Assembly (NCBI GenBank): GCA_037389465.1
Contig: JAZARR010000153.1
Location: forward strand, 6,174,501 to 6,238,500
Direction: 5' to 3'
Length of the DNA: 64,000 nt
Origin: Baylisascaris procyonis
Lineage: Eukaryota > Nematoda > Chromadorea > Rhabditida > Ascarididae
The translations under genes were made by a program, and so were the position numbers. The notes beneath the pieces are model-generated. The model was not told the DNA's origin and ran no database searches. It saw only the letters and a program-made list of their open reading frames with translations. Shown one piece after another: positions 1 to 11,960 of this stretch; position 1 is the stretch's first letter; every line of letters begins with the position of its first letter.

Positions 1-1700
1 TTGCTGATTTGATCCAACCAGATCCTATGCGGTTTGACTGGATCTTGGCGCATGCGAATCTCCGTCTAATGTGATCTTCCTGTGCTGTAAAATTATCTGT
101 GATAAGCGGTAATGAGAAGCTTTGAGAATGCAGCTTTGACACTGATAGGTCCCGTGGAGCTGTTTGAGAGGAGGTTGCAAAGAAGTTGGAGTTTTTAACA
201 TCACTGCCGCAGCTGAGAGCATTTATTTAAAAGTGATTAGAAATGCAGAGGGTTTAAGGCACCAAGAATGACGTCTAGGTTAATGAAAAAAGGATTTCTT
301 GCTCTGTCGAAGCCAAGGCCATGTCTAAGACGTCAACCGGAACTTGTCTTTATAAGCGAAACGATGGGCTAATCGAGGATGATAGCGTATTTCGGTATGG
401 ATTTCTTTGTCGACTTAGGCATGGATTTCCCTTCGGTTTCCGGAGCATTGTACGTTCTATTTATGAACGGCACATATCGCGATGGTCTGCATTTTTTTGC
501 TTTGCTTTTTGCACTTTGTCATTCGTCATGTTTATTTTCCATTATAAACGGCTCAGCACTGATCTTACTTGTGACGATGCGTTTTATTCCTGGGAAGATC
601 GCTTATGTGAAGATTGCTAATGCTAGTAATCTCAAGCTGGTTGAGCCCAACTTTGTGATGAAAATTTGCGCCAAGTTTGCACCCAACGCTGAACCAAATG
701 ACGCAGCCGTGCTATCTAGTTCATATAATATGGTCGAGTCGTTCTAATATTTGCCTCATTTACTCAAGCCACACTATGAAGATAATAAACGGTCGGCCTG
801 TGGTGAATTGGGTCTTTATGATTTGTGATCACTATTTGGTCACCTTACGTTTCCCTTGCCTTGTTGAAGGATATCCCCAAATGTTTTTTGATATCATAGA
901 CCTAACACACAGGTGATACAACCTAATCCTGGACACGATGGACTTGGCCCATCTCTGTCAAATTGGTCAAAAGACAGGGTGATCGCGCACAACAAAGTCA
1001 ATTCGACATTGTATTGCCTCTGCGCTATCGTATAAAGCGCATCAGTGAGTAAGGTAGAGCCAGTCCCTACTCCCTCAAACTTTCTTGACGTTATATGCCC
1101 GGTATGTATGAGAGAGTCAACTCGATTCCAACCTTCCTAGATTGTGTATAAACATATTTCCAATGAACTAACTATTCAAGCTTCGCTGCACCGCTGACTA
1201 TGTCACGTGAGACCTTAATAGATATCGGTCGCCACATAAACTATGGCCAGCGCGTACGCATAGGTAGGCCTCGACTCCGTATTACCAGCCCGATTCTGTG
1301 ACACAATCCGCATCCCACCCCGACATCTGGTGGCCATGCGCCACAACAGCAAAGACAGCACAGCCCTACTGCCCCTATGCAAATAATATAGTCGCAACGC
1401 ATATTACAAAGCTATCATAGAAAGGCAGTCCTGCCGCACAGAAGCAAACACCGCACCACATCTTTCCACACGATAGCCCTATCTACAACATTTCACGCAG
1501 TGGAGTCTGAGGCAGACAATATGGCAGCAAACTCAATCTTATAATTCACACCATGTGAAGGGTCGGCAAGCAATCGTGGCATATCATATTGCCTTCCGGC
1601 CACTTCAAACTGTTTGCATCTGATATTAACTTCTCTATTTGTCATTCACTTCACCCAATCGCCGGCCTTATCGTCTTCTGCTGATCGCCGATTAAAAAAG
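1..1700. other. GC-richer decayed segment with broken open frames
   Basis: This stretch is visibly less AT-rich than what follows. It holds overlapping open frames in different phases on the + strand (321-620, 379-747, 677-916) and open stretches on the minus strand (25-222, 1215-1397). None has a convincing start, splice context or recognised domain. The phase changes within one contiguous stretch look like a frameshifted relic. A frame near 913 reads QPNPGHDGLGP, which loosely recalls the PNPGP stretch found near the start of some LINE proteins, but nothing downstream supports an endonuclease or reverse transcriptase. It could be a decayed transposon or the end of a neighbouring gene cut by the window edge. 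No function is assigned. Confidence 0.35.
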
Positions 1701-3415
1701 TAATGAAAATCGAAAAAACAATAGCAAAAATCAAACAATTAATGCGTGAAAGAAGACTCTTGCTACTCGAGTAGGATAGAAGAGGAGCGAGGTAAAAGTT
1801 AAAGTCTCGGTACCCTAACGATTCCATGATATCCTATCAGTGTTACAGTAATAGAAAATTGCAGACAACGCGCATGAGTAAACGGAACGGCAATCAACCG
1901 AATAAGCATCACAATCGTCTGTTTAGATTTCATTGAGAAAAAATCATAAACTGTACTATTTTTACTTTTAGAATAGAGCCGTTTTCATGCAACGAAACGA
2001 TCGGTCATCCTATTAAGTATACAGATAAATTTTTCCGTGCAAATCCACAATTTTTGCATCATTCAACAAACGATGCGGCAATGTTCGCGTGAAAGATCCA
2101 ACGGTAGAGTGTGATGAGAAGTCATCATTTTTCTTTTTATCGTATCAGCTGCGCCGATTGTCGATCCTCAGAAGATGATTCAAATGAATAAAATGAGCAC
2201 ATCGTAATATTTTATGAACTTAAAAAATCTAAATCTACGACATCATTAAATGCAAATGAATACCTCCGAAGTGAATAATTTGATGCATCGAAATGTGTAC
2301 TCTCGAAGCTATCACTTCTCTAATACTTCCTGCTATGACCAGTTTTTTTTTTTTTTGTATTAGACTCAGTTGACCGTACAGTTCCATAGGTGTTCAATAA
2401 AAGTAAAATATGAACAACCATGCCTTCATATTCTTATTAGTTTGGTCGTTTCCAGATGTCTTCTTTAAAGGATTAGCCGTTCTGTCACGCGACCGGACAA
2501 AAAACCTAAGATTCATATAAATTTTTCAGCACACTTGAATGTCTAATTCATCTCGAAATTGATAAATCAATGTGAGCAACGTTATAAGAGATCGTCCGAT
2601 AGCCCGATAGAACACACTGTAGGCACTCTATATATACATATGCAAGTGTTTAAAATATAAGAGCACTGTATCGTATTTTCTTCACCTTTACCAACAAACT
2701 CGAATCGTTTGTTGCTCTATTTTCGTTTCATTAAATGTTAAGCCAATCTGAGGACGCGACGAAGAGATGCAGCCTTTGAGATACAAACCAATTTCCAGCA
2801 CTAAACTCGGTATCTCGCAAAGCGTGAATGGCAACAATTTTGTGCATCACTTCACTCAAGTTAGTGCTATAAAACTTCTAAATGCACATTTTTATATGCA
2901 GAAAAAGCGTCAGTTTTGAATAATAGAAAATGTCCTCGTAGTCAGCCTATCTGAAAATTCATGTTAACGAAATATTAATATGTGTTACAACTGCAAGAAT
3001 TAGAGTTAATTTATATAAATGAACTTATGGAAGAGCGTTATATCCATCACTATGATCGTTTTGCATTGCTCGGCCGCGTTTGCAGAATAAACTTTCTAAC
3101 GATTTCAGTGACATAAAGCTATAAAGATGCATGAGTCACTATAATAAGCCTCTCATGAAAGTCACATCAGCTGTTAGATGGCTTTATTTGCATTTCAAAA
3201 TTGTTCACATTTGATTGCTTCTTTCGTCTCTATCCCTCTCTCATCTATACTCACTCTTTCATTTGATAATATTCTCCGTTTTTTTTATCAATGTGCCAAT
3301 GTTTATATGTTACAAAAGTAGGGGATTTTTAGCTTACCATTGGCATCTATCTCTTTTTATGTACTTTTCAACAATTGCTCCGCCAACGCCGAAAAGATCA
3401 GCACCATCCGATTTC
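1701..3415. other. AT-rich upstream region of the SXP/RAL-2 gene
   Basis: No gene is recognised here. Open frames are short and in no context that suggests exons. The last 200 bases (from about 3215) are pyrimidine-rich on the + strand and run into the TATA box of the next gene, so they probably belong to its promoter. Confidence 0.4.
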
Positions 3416-3427
3416 TATATATAAATA
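3416..3427 (+). promoter_or_regulatory. TATA box of the SXP/RAL-2 gene
   Basis: A TATATATAAATA element lies 46 bases before the start codon of the secreted protein. A start site about 30 bases downstream would leave a very short 5' untranslated leader. Such a start would skip the upstream ATGs at 3428 and 3442. No TTTCAG-like trans-splice acceptor is seen directly before the start codon. The call rests on motif and spacing only. Confidence 0.45.
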
Positions 3428-3472
3428 ATGCGAGAACGGAAATGAGCATCGACTTCGATTGTACTTCGAACA

Positions 3473-3820
3473 ATGAAGTGCATATTGGTGGTCGCCGTCA
3501 TTGCACTGTTCGTATCCGATGGGACGACCGTGAATGCTCATCGTTTCGACGATCCTGAGTTTCATCGAGGATTCCATGAGCACGGTTCGATAAGTAATGG
3601 TCACATCGAAATATTTTCTGGACATCCTGCGCATAGGTTCTTTGGATTATGTTCCCATTCGCATTTGCACAAACATCGATGGTTACCCGACTTCCTCAAG
3701 AATGTCACCGCGGAAGGTTTGAACGAGTTTTGTGATATAGTGAAGAATGAAAATTTAACAAAGACCGAACTCGAACAACAACTCAACGAATGGGCTCAAA
3801 AGCAAGGAGGAGATATTGAG
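3473..3820 (+). CDS. SXP/RAL-2 gene exon 1: signal peptide, His-rich segment, start of DUF148
   Basis: It encodes residues 1-116. The ATG is chosen because it begins a clean signal peptide directly downstream of the TATA box. The frame stays open past the exon end only into AT-rich intron sequence. The donor GAG/GTAAAT is phase 0. Confidence 0.88.
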
Positions 3821-5864
3821 GTAAATTTAAGCTTTTTTCCCTCAAATTTTTATGACTGCTGGTATTTTCTCTTGCATCGATCATTGCAAAAATTCGTGAG
3901 AGAGTATAAGATGATATAACTGGAGAGTTTCACATTGCACAAGGAGAAACACATAAGCGGTCAAAGATGTTTTTTCTACTTATGATGGTCGGAAACGGAA
4001 TGAGAATAGACCGAATCTTTGTAAACCAAATATAACTTTGAATTGATAGTTCGTTAGGATTCAGTATTACTCATATCCAGGTGGGCATTCGAAATCAAAT
4101 TGTTCTAACAATAAGGGGTGGGGGAAAGGGAGGAGAGTACTGCCAACTCGTCTCAGAAAAACTGCGTTATTTGAAACGCAGAAATGCAGTAAATAGGTGG
4201 CCATAGATGTAAACGTGACTAACAACATTGGTATTGTGAGTGATATACGTAAGCAACAAGTCTTTAATATTATTTATTGCGGTTATTTGCATTCATAAAC
4301 GCAAAAATTCGAGCTGAATGGGCTCATTGATGACGTTATTCTATACTTGAAGCAACAATATCTATAGGACCATTTTATATCTACTCCCCACTCTGATCCA
4401 CTAAAATCAACAGATTCCTCATATTTCAGACATAATCGTTGCCCATCTAGCAAATAGCCATCAGACAAAAAGAAGTAGAGACACAATAAACACAAGATGA
4501 TGGCTTTATATTTATTATCTCCCCTCAGTAACTGTTGTGACGGTAAACAAAACTATTGAATCAAAGCGTCTAAATCTCTTATATTTCATTTCATATATCA
4601 CTCAACATTCTATATTTTATGCACATTCATACGATACTATTGTTCTTAGTTGATATAAAATATATGTTAAACATCACATGTCTTGTTATGACAATCACAA
4701 AATCATCTACAGTCTCATTAATGAAATCTTTAAATCTACCTTTACAGGTAGAATTCAAGAAATTTGTGGAAGAGAAAAAACAGAAACGAAACAACATTCA
4801 ACAAAAAGCGCAAGAACTCATCGCAAATGTCACTCAATTCATTAGCGAAGTGGAAACGATTCACAACGATATGAATTTAACAAGAAGAGAAGAAAAACAA
4901 AAGGTATACCGGCTTGAAATGAGCTTTTAGAAAAGTTTTTATTGTTTAGGGTAGTGGATTTTGGTTGAATAGACATATGAAATAAGGACAATCTCTTTTC
5001 AATTTTCAATGAAATTCTTAAGCAATAGATGTGGTATTATTGCCTATGATCACTTATCTCATCGATTTATAAATTTAACAAAAATATATCAAAAGCTTTT
5101 CGCATGCCAATCACAAAGTTAGCAATTGAACCGTCCAAATGGTTCGATATTTAGTTGCGAAAATTTCACACTTTCTTATTTATAATTCATCTTAAATGTC
5201 AAGCTGAAATAGAATATTTTTTATGCGTTAAGCTATATATACCGCATCAAAAATTCCACATTAGCTTGCTTGCTTGTTTAAAAGTTGACATTAGCTGTAT
5301 TCACATAAATTATTGCAGGTTTTCGATCTAGTCAAAGCGACCCACCGTGCCGTCTTGGCTGTTGCCATGAAGATAAGAGCACAAGTTGGTTTCCTTCTCA
5401 ATGAACACCGAAAGAGACCTTGCCCTGGATGTCGGCCATGGTTCCCACATCTACCACCACCATTCCCACACCACCGGCCTCATTTTGGCCCTAGAATGTT
5501 CAGAAGTGAACCGCAATTCCCAGGTGATGATGGTGGGCTATTTGGTGAAAAGGACCCCTTTGGAAGTAATGGACCATTTGGACCGAACGGCAATCCCCCG
5601 CAAAGTGGATCTTTTGGACCTAATGGAAGTCCTGGGCAAGGAGGACCTTTCAGACCAAACGGCAACCCACCGCAAGGTGGACCTTTTGGACCTAACGGAA
5701 ATCCTGGGCAAGGAGGATCTTTCGGACCAAGTGGGAATTCTCCACAAGGTGGAAACTTTGGAGCAAACGGGCAGCGTAACGGACCATTTGGAGGCCACCA
5801 TCAACCTTCGTTCGAAAATGATGCGGAGTGGGACGAGCCGGAGATAGCAGTTGATGGAATGTGA
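3473..5864 (+). CDS. Secreted SXP/RAL-2 family (DUF148) protein with Gly/Pro-rich tail, 3 exons
   Basis: Coding exons are 3473-3820, 4748-4903 and 5319-5864, joined in phase 0 at canonical GT/AG sites to give 349 residues. Residues 1-22 form a signal peptide (MKCILVVAVIALFV core, likely cleaved after VNA), so the product should be secreted. Residues 23-68 contain 11 histidines. Residues about 71-190 match the SXP/RAL-2 (DUF148, Ani s 5-type) helical domain: LPDFL, then NEFCDIVKNENLTKTELEQQ, the WAQKQGG motif, an FKKFVEEKK helix and a charged coil ending near AVLAVAMKI. Family members are abundant nematode surface or secreted antigens of unclear function, with proposed cation or lipid binding. 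Residues about 199-349 are an added tail: a Cys/Pro/His-rich part (RPCPGCRPW) and repeats of about 12 residues of GPNGNPPQGGPF type. Typical members end near 150-240 residues, so the tail is the odd feature. The family call is firm; the role is unknown. Confidence 0.9.
3821..4747 (+). other. Intron 1 of the SXP/RAL-2 gene
   Basis: 927 bases, GTAAAT...TTTACAG. It contains a short purine- and G-rich patch near 4115-4140 and no internal open frame of note. Confidence 0.8.
4748..4903 (+). CDS. SXP/RAL-2 gene exon 2: middle of DUF148
   Basis: 52 codons, phase 0 at both ends (TTTACAG acceptor, AAG/GTATAC donor). It encodes a lysine- and glutamate-rich helical stretch (VEFKKFVEEKKQKRNN... to EEKQK) that continues directly from exon 1's WAQKQGG motif, as in other family members. 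Confidence 0.9.
4904..5318 (+). other. Intron 2 of the SXP/RAL-2 gene
   Basis: 415 bases, GTATAC...ATTGCAG, AT-rich, with no features seen. Confidence 0.8.
5319..5864 (+). CDS. SXP/RAL-2 gene exon 3: end of DUF148 and repetitive tail
   Basis: 181 codons plus TGA. It begins VFDLVKATHRAVLAVAMKI, the last helix of the domain. It then encodes a Pro/His-rich stretch and the Gly/Pro/Asn/Gln repeats (residues about 253-326), ending in an acidic tail with DEPEIAVDGM. The repeat tract is a minisatellite with a period of about 36 bases, so other frames are also open across it; those are shadows. Confidence 0.9.
   Translation, partial: VFDLVKATHRAVLAVAMKIRAQVGFLLNEHRKRPCPGCRPWFPHLPPPFPHHRPHFGPRMFRSEPQFPGDDGGLFGEKDPFGSNGPFGPNGNPPQSGSFGPNGSPGQGGPFRPNGNPPQGGPFGPNGNPGQGGSFGPSGNSPQGGNFGANGQRNGPFGGHHQPSFENDAEWDEPEIAVDGM
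5560..5780 (+). repeat. In-frame minisatellite of about 36-bp period in SXP/RAL-2 exon 3
   Basis: About five imperfect units encode GPNGNPPQGGPF-like 12-mers. The third-position changes between units suggest the repeat is kept under protein-level constraint. The copy number is likely variable between strains or species. Confidence 0.75.
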
Positions 5865-5890
5865 GCGACATCGAAGACAACAGCTGTGAA

Positions 5891-5896
5891 AATAAA
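5891..5896 (+). terminator. Polyadenylation signal of the SXP/RAL-2 gene
   Basis: A canonical AATAAA lies 27 bases past the stop codon, followed by a plausible cleavage region within about 20 bases. Confidence 0.7.
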
Positions 5897-8800
5897 TAAG
5901 CCTTCTTCAGTGAGAATTAAAGAAGAGCTTTCATTAAATGTCTAATAATTTGCCTTTGTTCATACATTCATTAAAACTCCTCCGTAAGTTTCTCACCTGA
6001 GAAATTAAATCATTCCTTTATAGTTTCTTGAGGTTGCCCATTTTGTATAACATAGAGGCATTACTTAGAAACATCAGATGCGGCACTTTCATTATAAACG
6101 CTAACAACTATAATGTCAAAGTCGAGAAAATAGATACTAATCGCAAAGTGTTTGATTTATCAGATGTGACTTCTGATGGCGTTTGAGATGTGCGATGTGA
6201 GATGAGACCCGCCACACGTATTTAACTGGCCATAATTATTTCAGAAGTTGATGAATGAATTTGGAACTGCACAGATTACCTAAAATTTAGATTATAACTC
6301 GCAGATATCGCAACATTATTCTTAGTGGTTCTCGAATTGTGAACAACGAACATACAGCCAGCTGCACGCATGTACACATATATGCACATATAATGCATTT
6401 ACACTCAATGAAATGGACAGAGTATTTCCACCGTCAATGCGACTAGTGAAATTGACTGGCAGCAGTGAAGTTCGACATACAGAGGAGATCATGGTGCAGT
6501 TGGCAAAAGATGACAGATGCCACTGGGCAGCAAAGTCTCAGTGACATGTAAGTCATAGTGAGCCGAATGCGGATCCCTGTCCGCGCCCCTGTTTTAATTT
6601 GATCCTTTATCAAGTTATATCGTCTGATTGTAGTATACTTCTAGAGAAACGCAGTCTTCTTGATGTTTTCATTTCGCTCGGTTGAACTGCTGTTTGACGC
6701 ATTGTTTCTAGGTGTTTTGATTATCACAACTTCATAGGAGATTTATTTTCGTTTATTCACTTGGATAGCTTTTGCTAATTGAAGCTACTCATCTTCAACA
6801 ATAATTATAAGAATCAATATACAAGTCTAACTTTCATCCGGTTTAACAGCTCGTTATAATCAATGCTGCTAAGGAGTTGCTTTATTCGTCGATTATTTGA
6901 AACGATGAGAAAATATATCGAACTTTACTGTAGCGCGTAAAATTGTTGATGAAATTAATGAATTATATCGTATATAAGAAAGCAACAAAACAAAAGAAAC
7001 GAATCGTTCCTTAAGATATGTCACTTTCTTTATTCAACTTTCATGGTCATTTCTATAGTCTACTGTTCACCACCTCAGACTTACCCCGCACAATCTACCT
7101 GTTTACAGTTCACCTTACAACTTATCGTTATCACTTTCGCTCCGCCTTATAGCCTAAGGCTGATCATTTCACATATAGCCGGGCATTCCATTATTTAGCA
7201 GCTTTTTATCCATCCCTACCGTTAAAATTAATTTTTCTCAGTTCAAAATTTCATTAACAGATTTTCCTAAATGTAGACTGTAGAACTTTGAAAATTCCAC
7301 CAATTAGGCTTTAGTTTAGAAAAAAATGGTTTTGAGAATTTTACTACTCAATATGTTTATAGCATTAGCTACAGTGTGTGACATCTCAAACAGTAGCTGA
7401 ACAAAACAACCCTGGAATATCAAACATCGGGAACACAGCGACGAGGAGAGAAAGCAAGAGTTACGTCAAGTCTCGGTCTGCTGAAACTGACAGAATCAGC
7501 AGAACTTTAGAGAGTGATTTGTGGGATGATCCCCAAGACATCGGCATAACATAATAGTCAAAGATTTGAATTCATGTGAGCAAACAGTTGCGGGATAAAA
7601 GGAAATTTCATGTGAAGTGAACATCCGACGAAGTGCAAAACCTCGATGGAGAGGGATTTTCTCAGTGCGGAAGCACCGATCATAAAATTGTGTAGAAAAA
7701 AGTCAGGTAATTGCTTTATCTCTGACGATGGCCTCACTGGGAAGCGGGAACACCAACCGCACTAATTGAGGAGAGACGTAAATAGTTTTGGAGAAGCAGA
7801 ACTTTGAAAGGCGGATTTAACTTTTGCAGAGGTTCGGGGAAAAACGCTGATTTCGTGACAATTGAAAGATGGGTTTTACATGGTGACTCTGATCAGAAAC
7901 ATGTGGAAGGATAGAAATTGTTGAATGATCTTGTATAGAAGGAAAGATTTCGATGTTTCAAATATACTCGTATCTTCATTTGTCTTTCTTTTGTGTTCAT
8001 TCCTCTTCTATTCTTTCGTTTGATCGTTTGCTTTTCTTTGCCACTTCATATCGCTGTTTTTACTTCCTCTTTTTTTTTTATCGTCCTATCTCAATCCACT
8101 TTTCGTTTTATTCTGATTCGAATCGTACTAAGCAGGTTTTTCTTCAAATATAAGCCAACTAATCAATGGTGATGGGTAAATATTCTCAAAAAAATATAAA
8201 AAAAGTTTATGCTGTTGATGAAGTTTATATTTTATAGTACACCTAACAGTGGTTTATTTAATGCTATACATTTTTTTTCGGTATTAGTGAGTTTTGGAAG
8301 ATCGAAAATCTCAATACTTAGCTGATTTATTCATTGATGATTATGTCTTAAAAAAGTGGAACAATTTGAATTAAACGCTTTTATACAGTGTTTATCGCAA
8401 TGCATAAACGATATCCACTAGCAAATGTTTTTAATTAGTGCTGTAGTTTCATTGATTATGCTCATTTCCGAAGTGCAAGTCATTTATTTTATTACGCTTT
8501 AGTCATTTCGAAGCAATAGCAATATATAACTTTTAATTGACAATATGAGTGACTTCTTTAAGAAGCGATGTTGTTAAGCATCGCAAAAGTAATTGCCAAA
8601 AGCAAATCGAACTATCTTTAGTACTACAACATCCACTTGATTTAGGATTTATTCTATCAAATAGATTTAATTTTTCACTTATTTTCTTCTCTTTTTTTCA
8701 CAGAAAGTTTATAGATAATATTTTTTCACTTAGTCCTGAATTATAATGAATCGAATAAGTTGGAAATTATTATATACAATAAGCTATGAGTGAGAGCGTT

Positions 8801-11490
8801 CAAGCTTAATTGATAAATGAGATCCTCTTTTTTTTGGTGATCATTAATCGTTTGCCTCGATTGGAAAGCGAGCAAAATTTTGTTGCTTGACAAATACTAG
8901 ATTTTAATTCGACTCACCCTATAACGTTTTCCAATTGTGACCAATGGTCAAATATTCAACCTATAACGTTTTCCAATTGTGACCTCTGGTCAAATATTCT
9001 ACTTACCTCACTGAGAGACAATGTTATGATTGTTCAAGTTATTGAGCAATCGATCACCCGTTTTATAAATTATTATGCGTTTTTTGAGTTTATCGATGAT
9101 ATCAACATCGAGGATGGGTAAAGCGGCTAATGAATAGGGCCAACAGATATGAAGGCTATCTTTTCTGCTATTGCCAAACTTTTACTTCGTCATCGAGTCG
9201 ATATGGTGGGGAAAGGGAGGAGGACGTTTTGAGATGTGCCTGAGGCCAGCGTCACAGTTGTCAGATCGCATCTACTGCTTTTACTAGATATCTGCATAAT
9301 AGGAATCATTCTTCTCTGATACGCGAGAATCGCCTTCAAAGATTTGAACGATTTAAATTTAAACGACCCTAATTTTTTGAATGTTTGATTGAAAATTTCT
9401 GATGGTAATGCGTTCTCTTCTCATTCCTCCATCCTTTTTACCACTCCCATTTCGTTTTAGCTATGGTATTAGTATCCACATTTGTACTATGCATATGTTC
9501 GTATATGTGTGCTCATTTGACTTCTTTCATAAGCCTTACATCTTTTTATCTTTTATTATGAGGTAGATTTAGAAAAAAATTTCAGGCTCATTGGAAAAGA
9601 CAAGTAATTTCGATTTAAAAAAAAAATTGACTTTGGTTAAGTTCAAACTTTGCGATCTCCAATTGTATTTATTCATTTTAACATCCCGAAGTGGGAAAAT
9701 ATACGCGTATGCGAGCACTGCTGATCATTTATTAGATATGGAGGTAAATGTTTGCAAGTAACCATGAAAACAACAAATATGGAGGTAAATGCTTGATTGT
9801 AAATAGTTGGTTATTTTAATGTACGCTATGAATTCGGATGTTTTCAACTTACACGGTGGTGAAATTGCACTTGTTTACCTGAATGATTATGATTCATCGA
9901 GGTGACCGCAGTGGCTTATCCTTACAGTGCATAGATTCATCCATCAAAGTGCGCTTTTTGTACATGTTTTAGTATATTTACCGATTACCGATATTTTCGT
10001 CGTAAATTTGAAGCTACGACATGTAGAAAATGGCTTCTATTTCGGCGGTGTCTTTAGCGCACAGAGATTGTTAAGCATTTATTCAAGCGGTCGTTCATGG
10101 GCTAAATTGCAAACTAGTCTCCCATTTCGGCCGTCTCTGTTTTCTTCCTAAAATTTACCGAACAAAAAGCTTAAGGCACTGCAAATTTTTTTTTTGTGAT
10201 GAGGGGAGAGGGGGGGAGGGGGAATTTTTACGACCGGACCGCTTGATAGAGATTGCAACAATTTGTGCGATAATAGACAACATGGATTATTTTCTTATTT
10301 CATATATGCCATCGCCGAGGCGAACCACAAAAAATATCTATCATATTCGTCACAATAGAATCACTAAGTAGAATACAGAACAAGACGACACTTCATGTTT
10401 TGTAGTCCTATCTATCAGTTTTTATTCTTCACCTCTTCATTTCTATTATATTTTTACCTATTTCATTCTTTTTATTCGTATCCTTTATCTACTACACAAC
10501 AAAACAAAATCTTTACCTTTAACTATTTCTCAATTGTTTACAAAAATATCAATCCTGAAGAATTTGTTGCTAGTTTATAAGGATTTCAAAAATTAATCTA
10601 TATTCTACTATATCTCACCTTCTCAACGGCTTTATTAAATTGTATTCTATTATAAAGTATAGTAAAGTATAGTCATTGCGATAAAGTATAGTAAAAATAA
10701 ATTTTTAGCGAATTTTAGGTGGTAAATTATTTCTATTGCTGGAAAGAAATATCAAATATAATCGATGCAAGTTAATAATATTATGCAAGATTTATGCCAC
10801 CTTACATAGTTGTACGTATTGCTCACTTCTTTTATGCTCTACCTTTCGATTGCATAAAAATAACGACAAAAATAATCTATGCCAATGATAAAAAATTTCT
10901 TCTAAGCCGTCGAATCTTACCCAAATGCCTCTAAGTTTTGGGAAATCCCAATCACAGCATCTAATAGTTTAGATTTTTCGCAAATGCTCACTGTATTTCA
11001 TATACTATGATATACTGTTATTTAAATTTTTGTATTCACAAAATTAATCGACAATTGAACTGTTCGACGGATGCAATGCATCGAATTAGAACGTTTATGT
11101 AGCTCTCGAAAATGGCACAAACCTTTCTATTAAAGTCTACACTTGAATGAGTTAACACAATAAAAACTATGTATAGAGTAAATGTTTTTTTGCTAACTAT
11201 ATATTTTTATATTTCTAAAGCCTATGATAATCATAGAATGCGATTAAAATACTTTTATGAATGGTTGCTTCATCATTTCTACTTTCAGATCTAAAGTTTC
11301 GATAACTTGTATTGTTTATTGGATTTTCTTACTATTATAGAGAAAAGTAGTGAGATTGATTCGAAATCTCAACATTAAATATAGAGAGCGTTTGCTGTGA
11401 AGGAAATAGGGTATAATGGAAGTACTCTAGCATTTTCTAGTAAAAGTGAAAGAAATATAGAATAAGATATGAAAATAGAGGCTTTGAATT
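5897..11490. other. AT-rich intergenic region, no gene recognised
   Basis: Open frames are short and without coding character. Apart from the 42-bp duplication at 8918-9001, it holds a twice-repeated ATATGGAGGTAAATG motif (near 9738 and 9776), a short G-rich tract near 10200-10220, and a repeated ATAAAGTATAGTAAA near 10650-10700. Confidence 0.4.
8918..9001. repeat. Two-copy 42-bp tandem duplication
   Basis: Two adjacent units (8918-8959 and 8960-9001) begin CCTATAACGTTTTCCAATTG and differ at only a few positions. Each contains a small inverted repeat, GACCAATGGTC in unit 1 and GACCTCTGGTC in unit 2, where the differences fall around the loop. Confidence 0.8.
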
Positions 11491-11508
11491 ACTTCAGCGT
11501 TTTTTTTT

Positions 11509-11521
11509 GGGGGGGGGGGGG
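11509..11521. repeat. G13 homopolymer preceded by T8
   Basis: An uninterrupted run of 13 G follows 8 T. Several similar G or C runs occur in the window (see 19039, 44106, 46326, 51561). Confidence 0.9.
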
Positions 11522-11689
11522 CTTAAGCTAATTTATACTTATATAAGGCTTGTCGCTTCCCCTCTATATTTAGTCTGCTGAACGTGTGATCCATGCTTTA
11601 TTATATAAATAAAGATTTTTATTTTTATTATTAATTATAATAATGAAATATAGTGCATCAAAAATATATTTAGATAGGATGGACTTGTG

Positions 11690-11960
11690 ATTATGTGTAT
11701 GTGTGTGTGTCAGCAGTGAATAGAGCCTATAGCGGCATTTGATCATTAAGAGGTGCAAGGGACACCATAGAACACGCACTGGTCCCTTCAATATCCGACA
11801 ACGGGCGGCTATATTTCGGCTGGCTTGGATGTTCAAATCAGCGAGTCCACTTTGATCCGTATCCGGTCCCTCGTGAGATGCATTCGATGGATATTTCCCG
11901 TTGTGCTTCGAGTGCTGCGTGCAGATAGTAATGATGAATATAAAATTGCAAATTTTGTGC
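11690..11960. other. GC-richer island with open frames on both strands
   Basis: This patch stands out from AT-rich flanks. The minus strand is open for 131 codons across 11570-11965, and the + strand is open for about 60 codons ending near 11931 (it includes GRLYFGWLGCSNQR). No domain is recognised in either. It may be an orphan exon, a relic or a conserved noncoding element. Confidence 0.25.

Noticed and set aside
379..747. Possible transposase (MULE-like) reading of the 122-codon frame
   Set aside because: Only a vague resemblance in a hydrophobic stretch; catalytic residues and further domains were not found.
5386..5880. Long frames on both strands overlapping SXP/RAL-2 exon 3
   Set aside because: They are shadows of the 36-bp in-frame repeat. 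Only the frame continuing the DUF148 domain through both splice junctions is supported.
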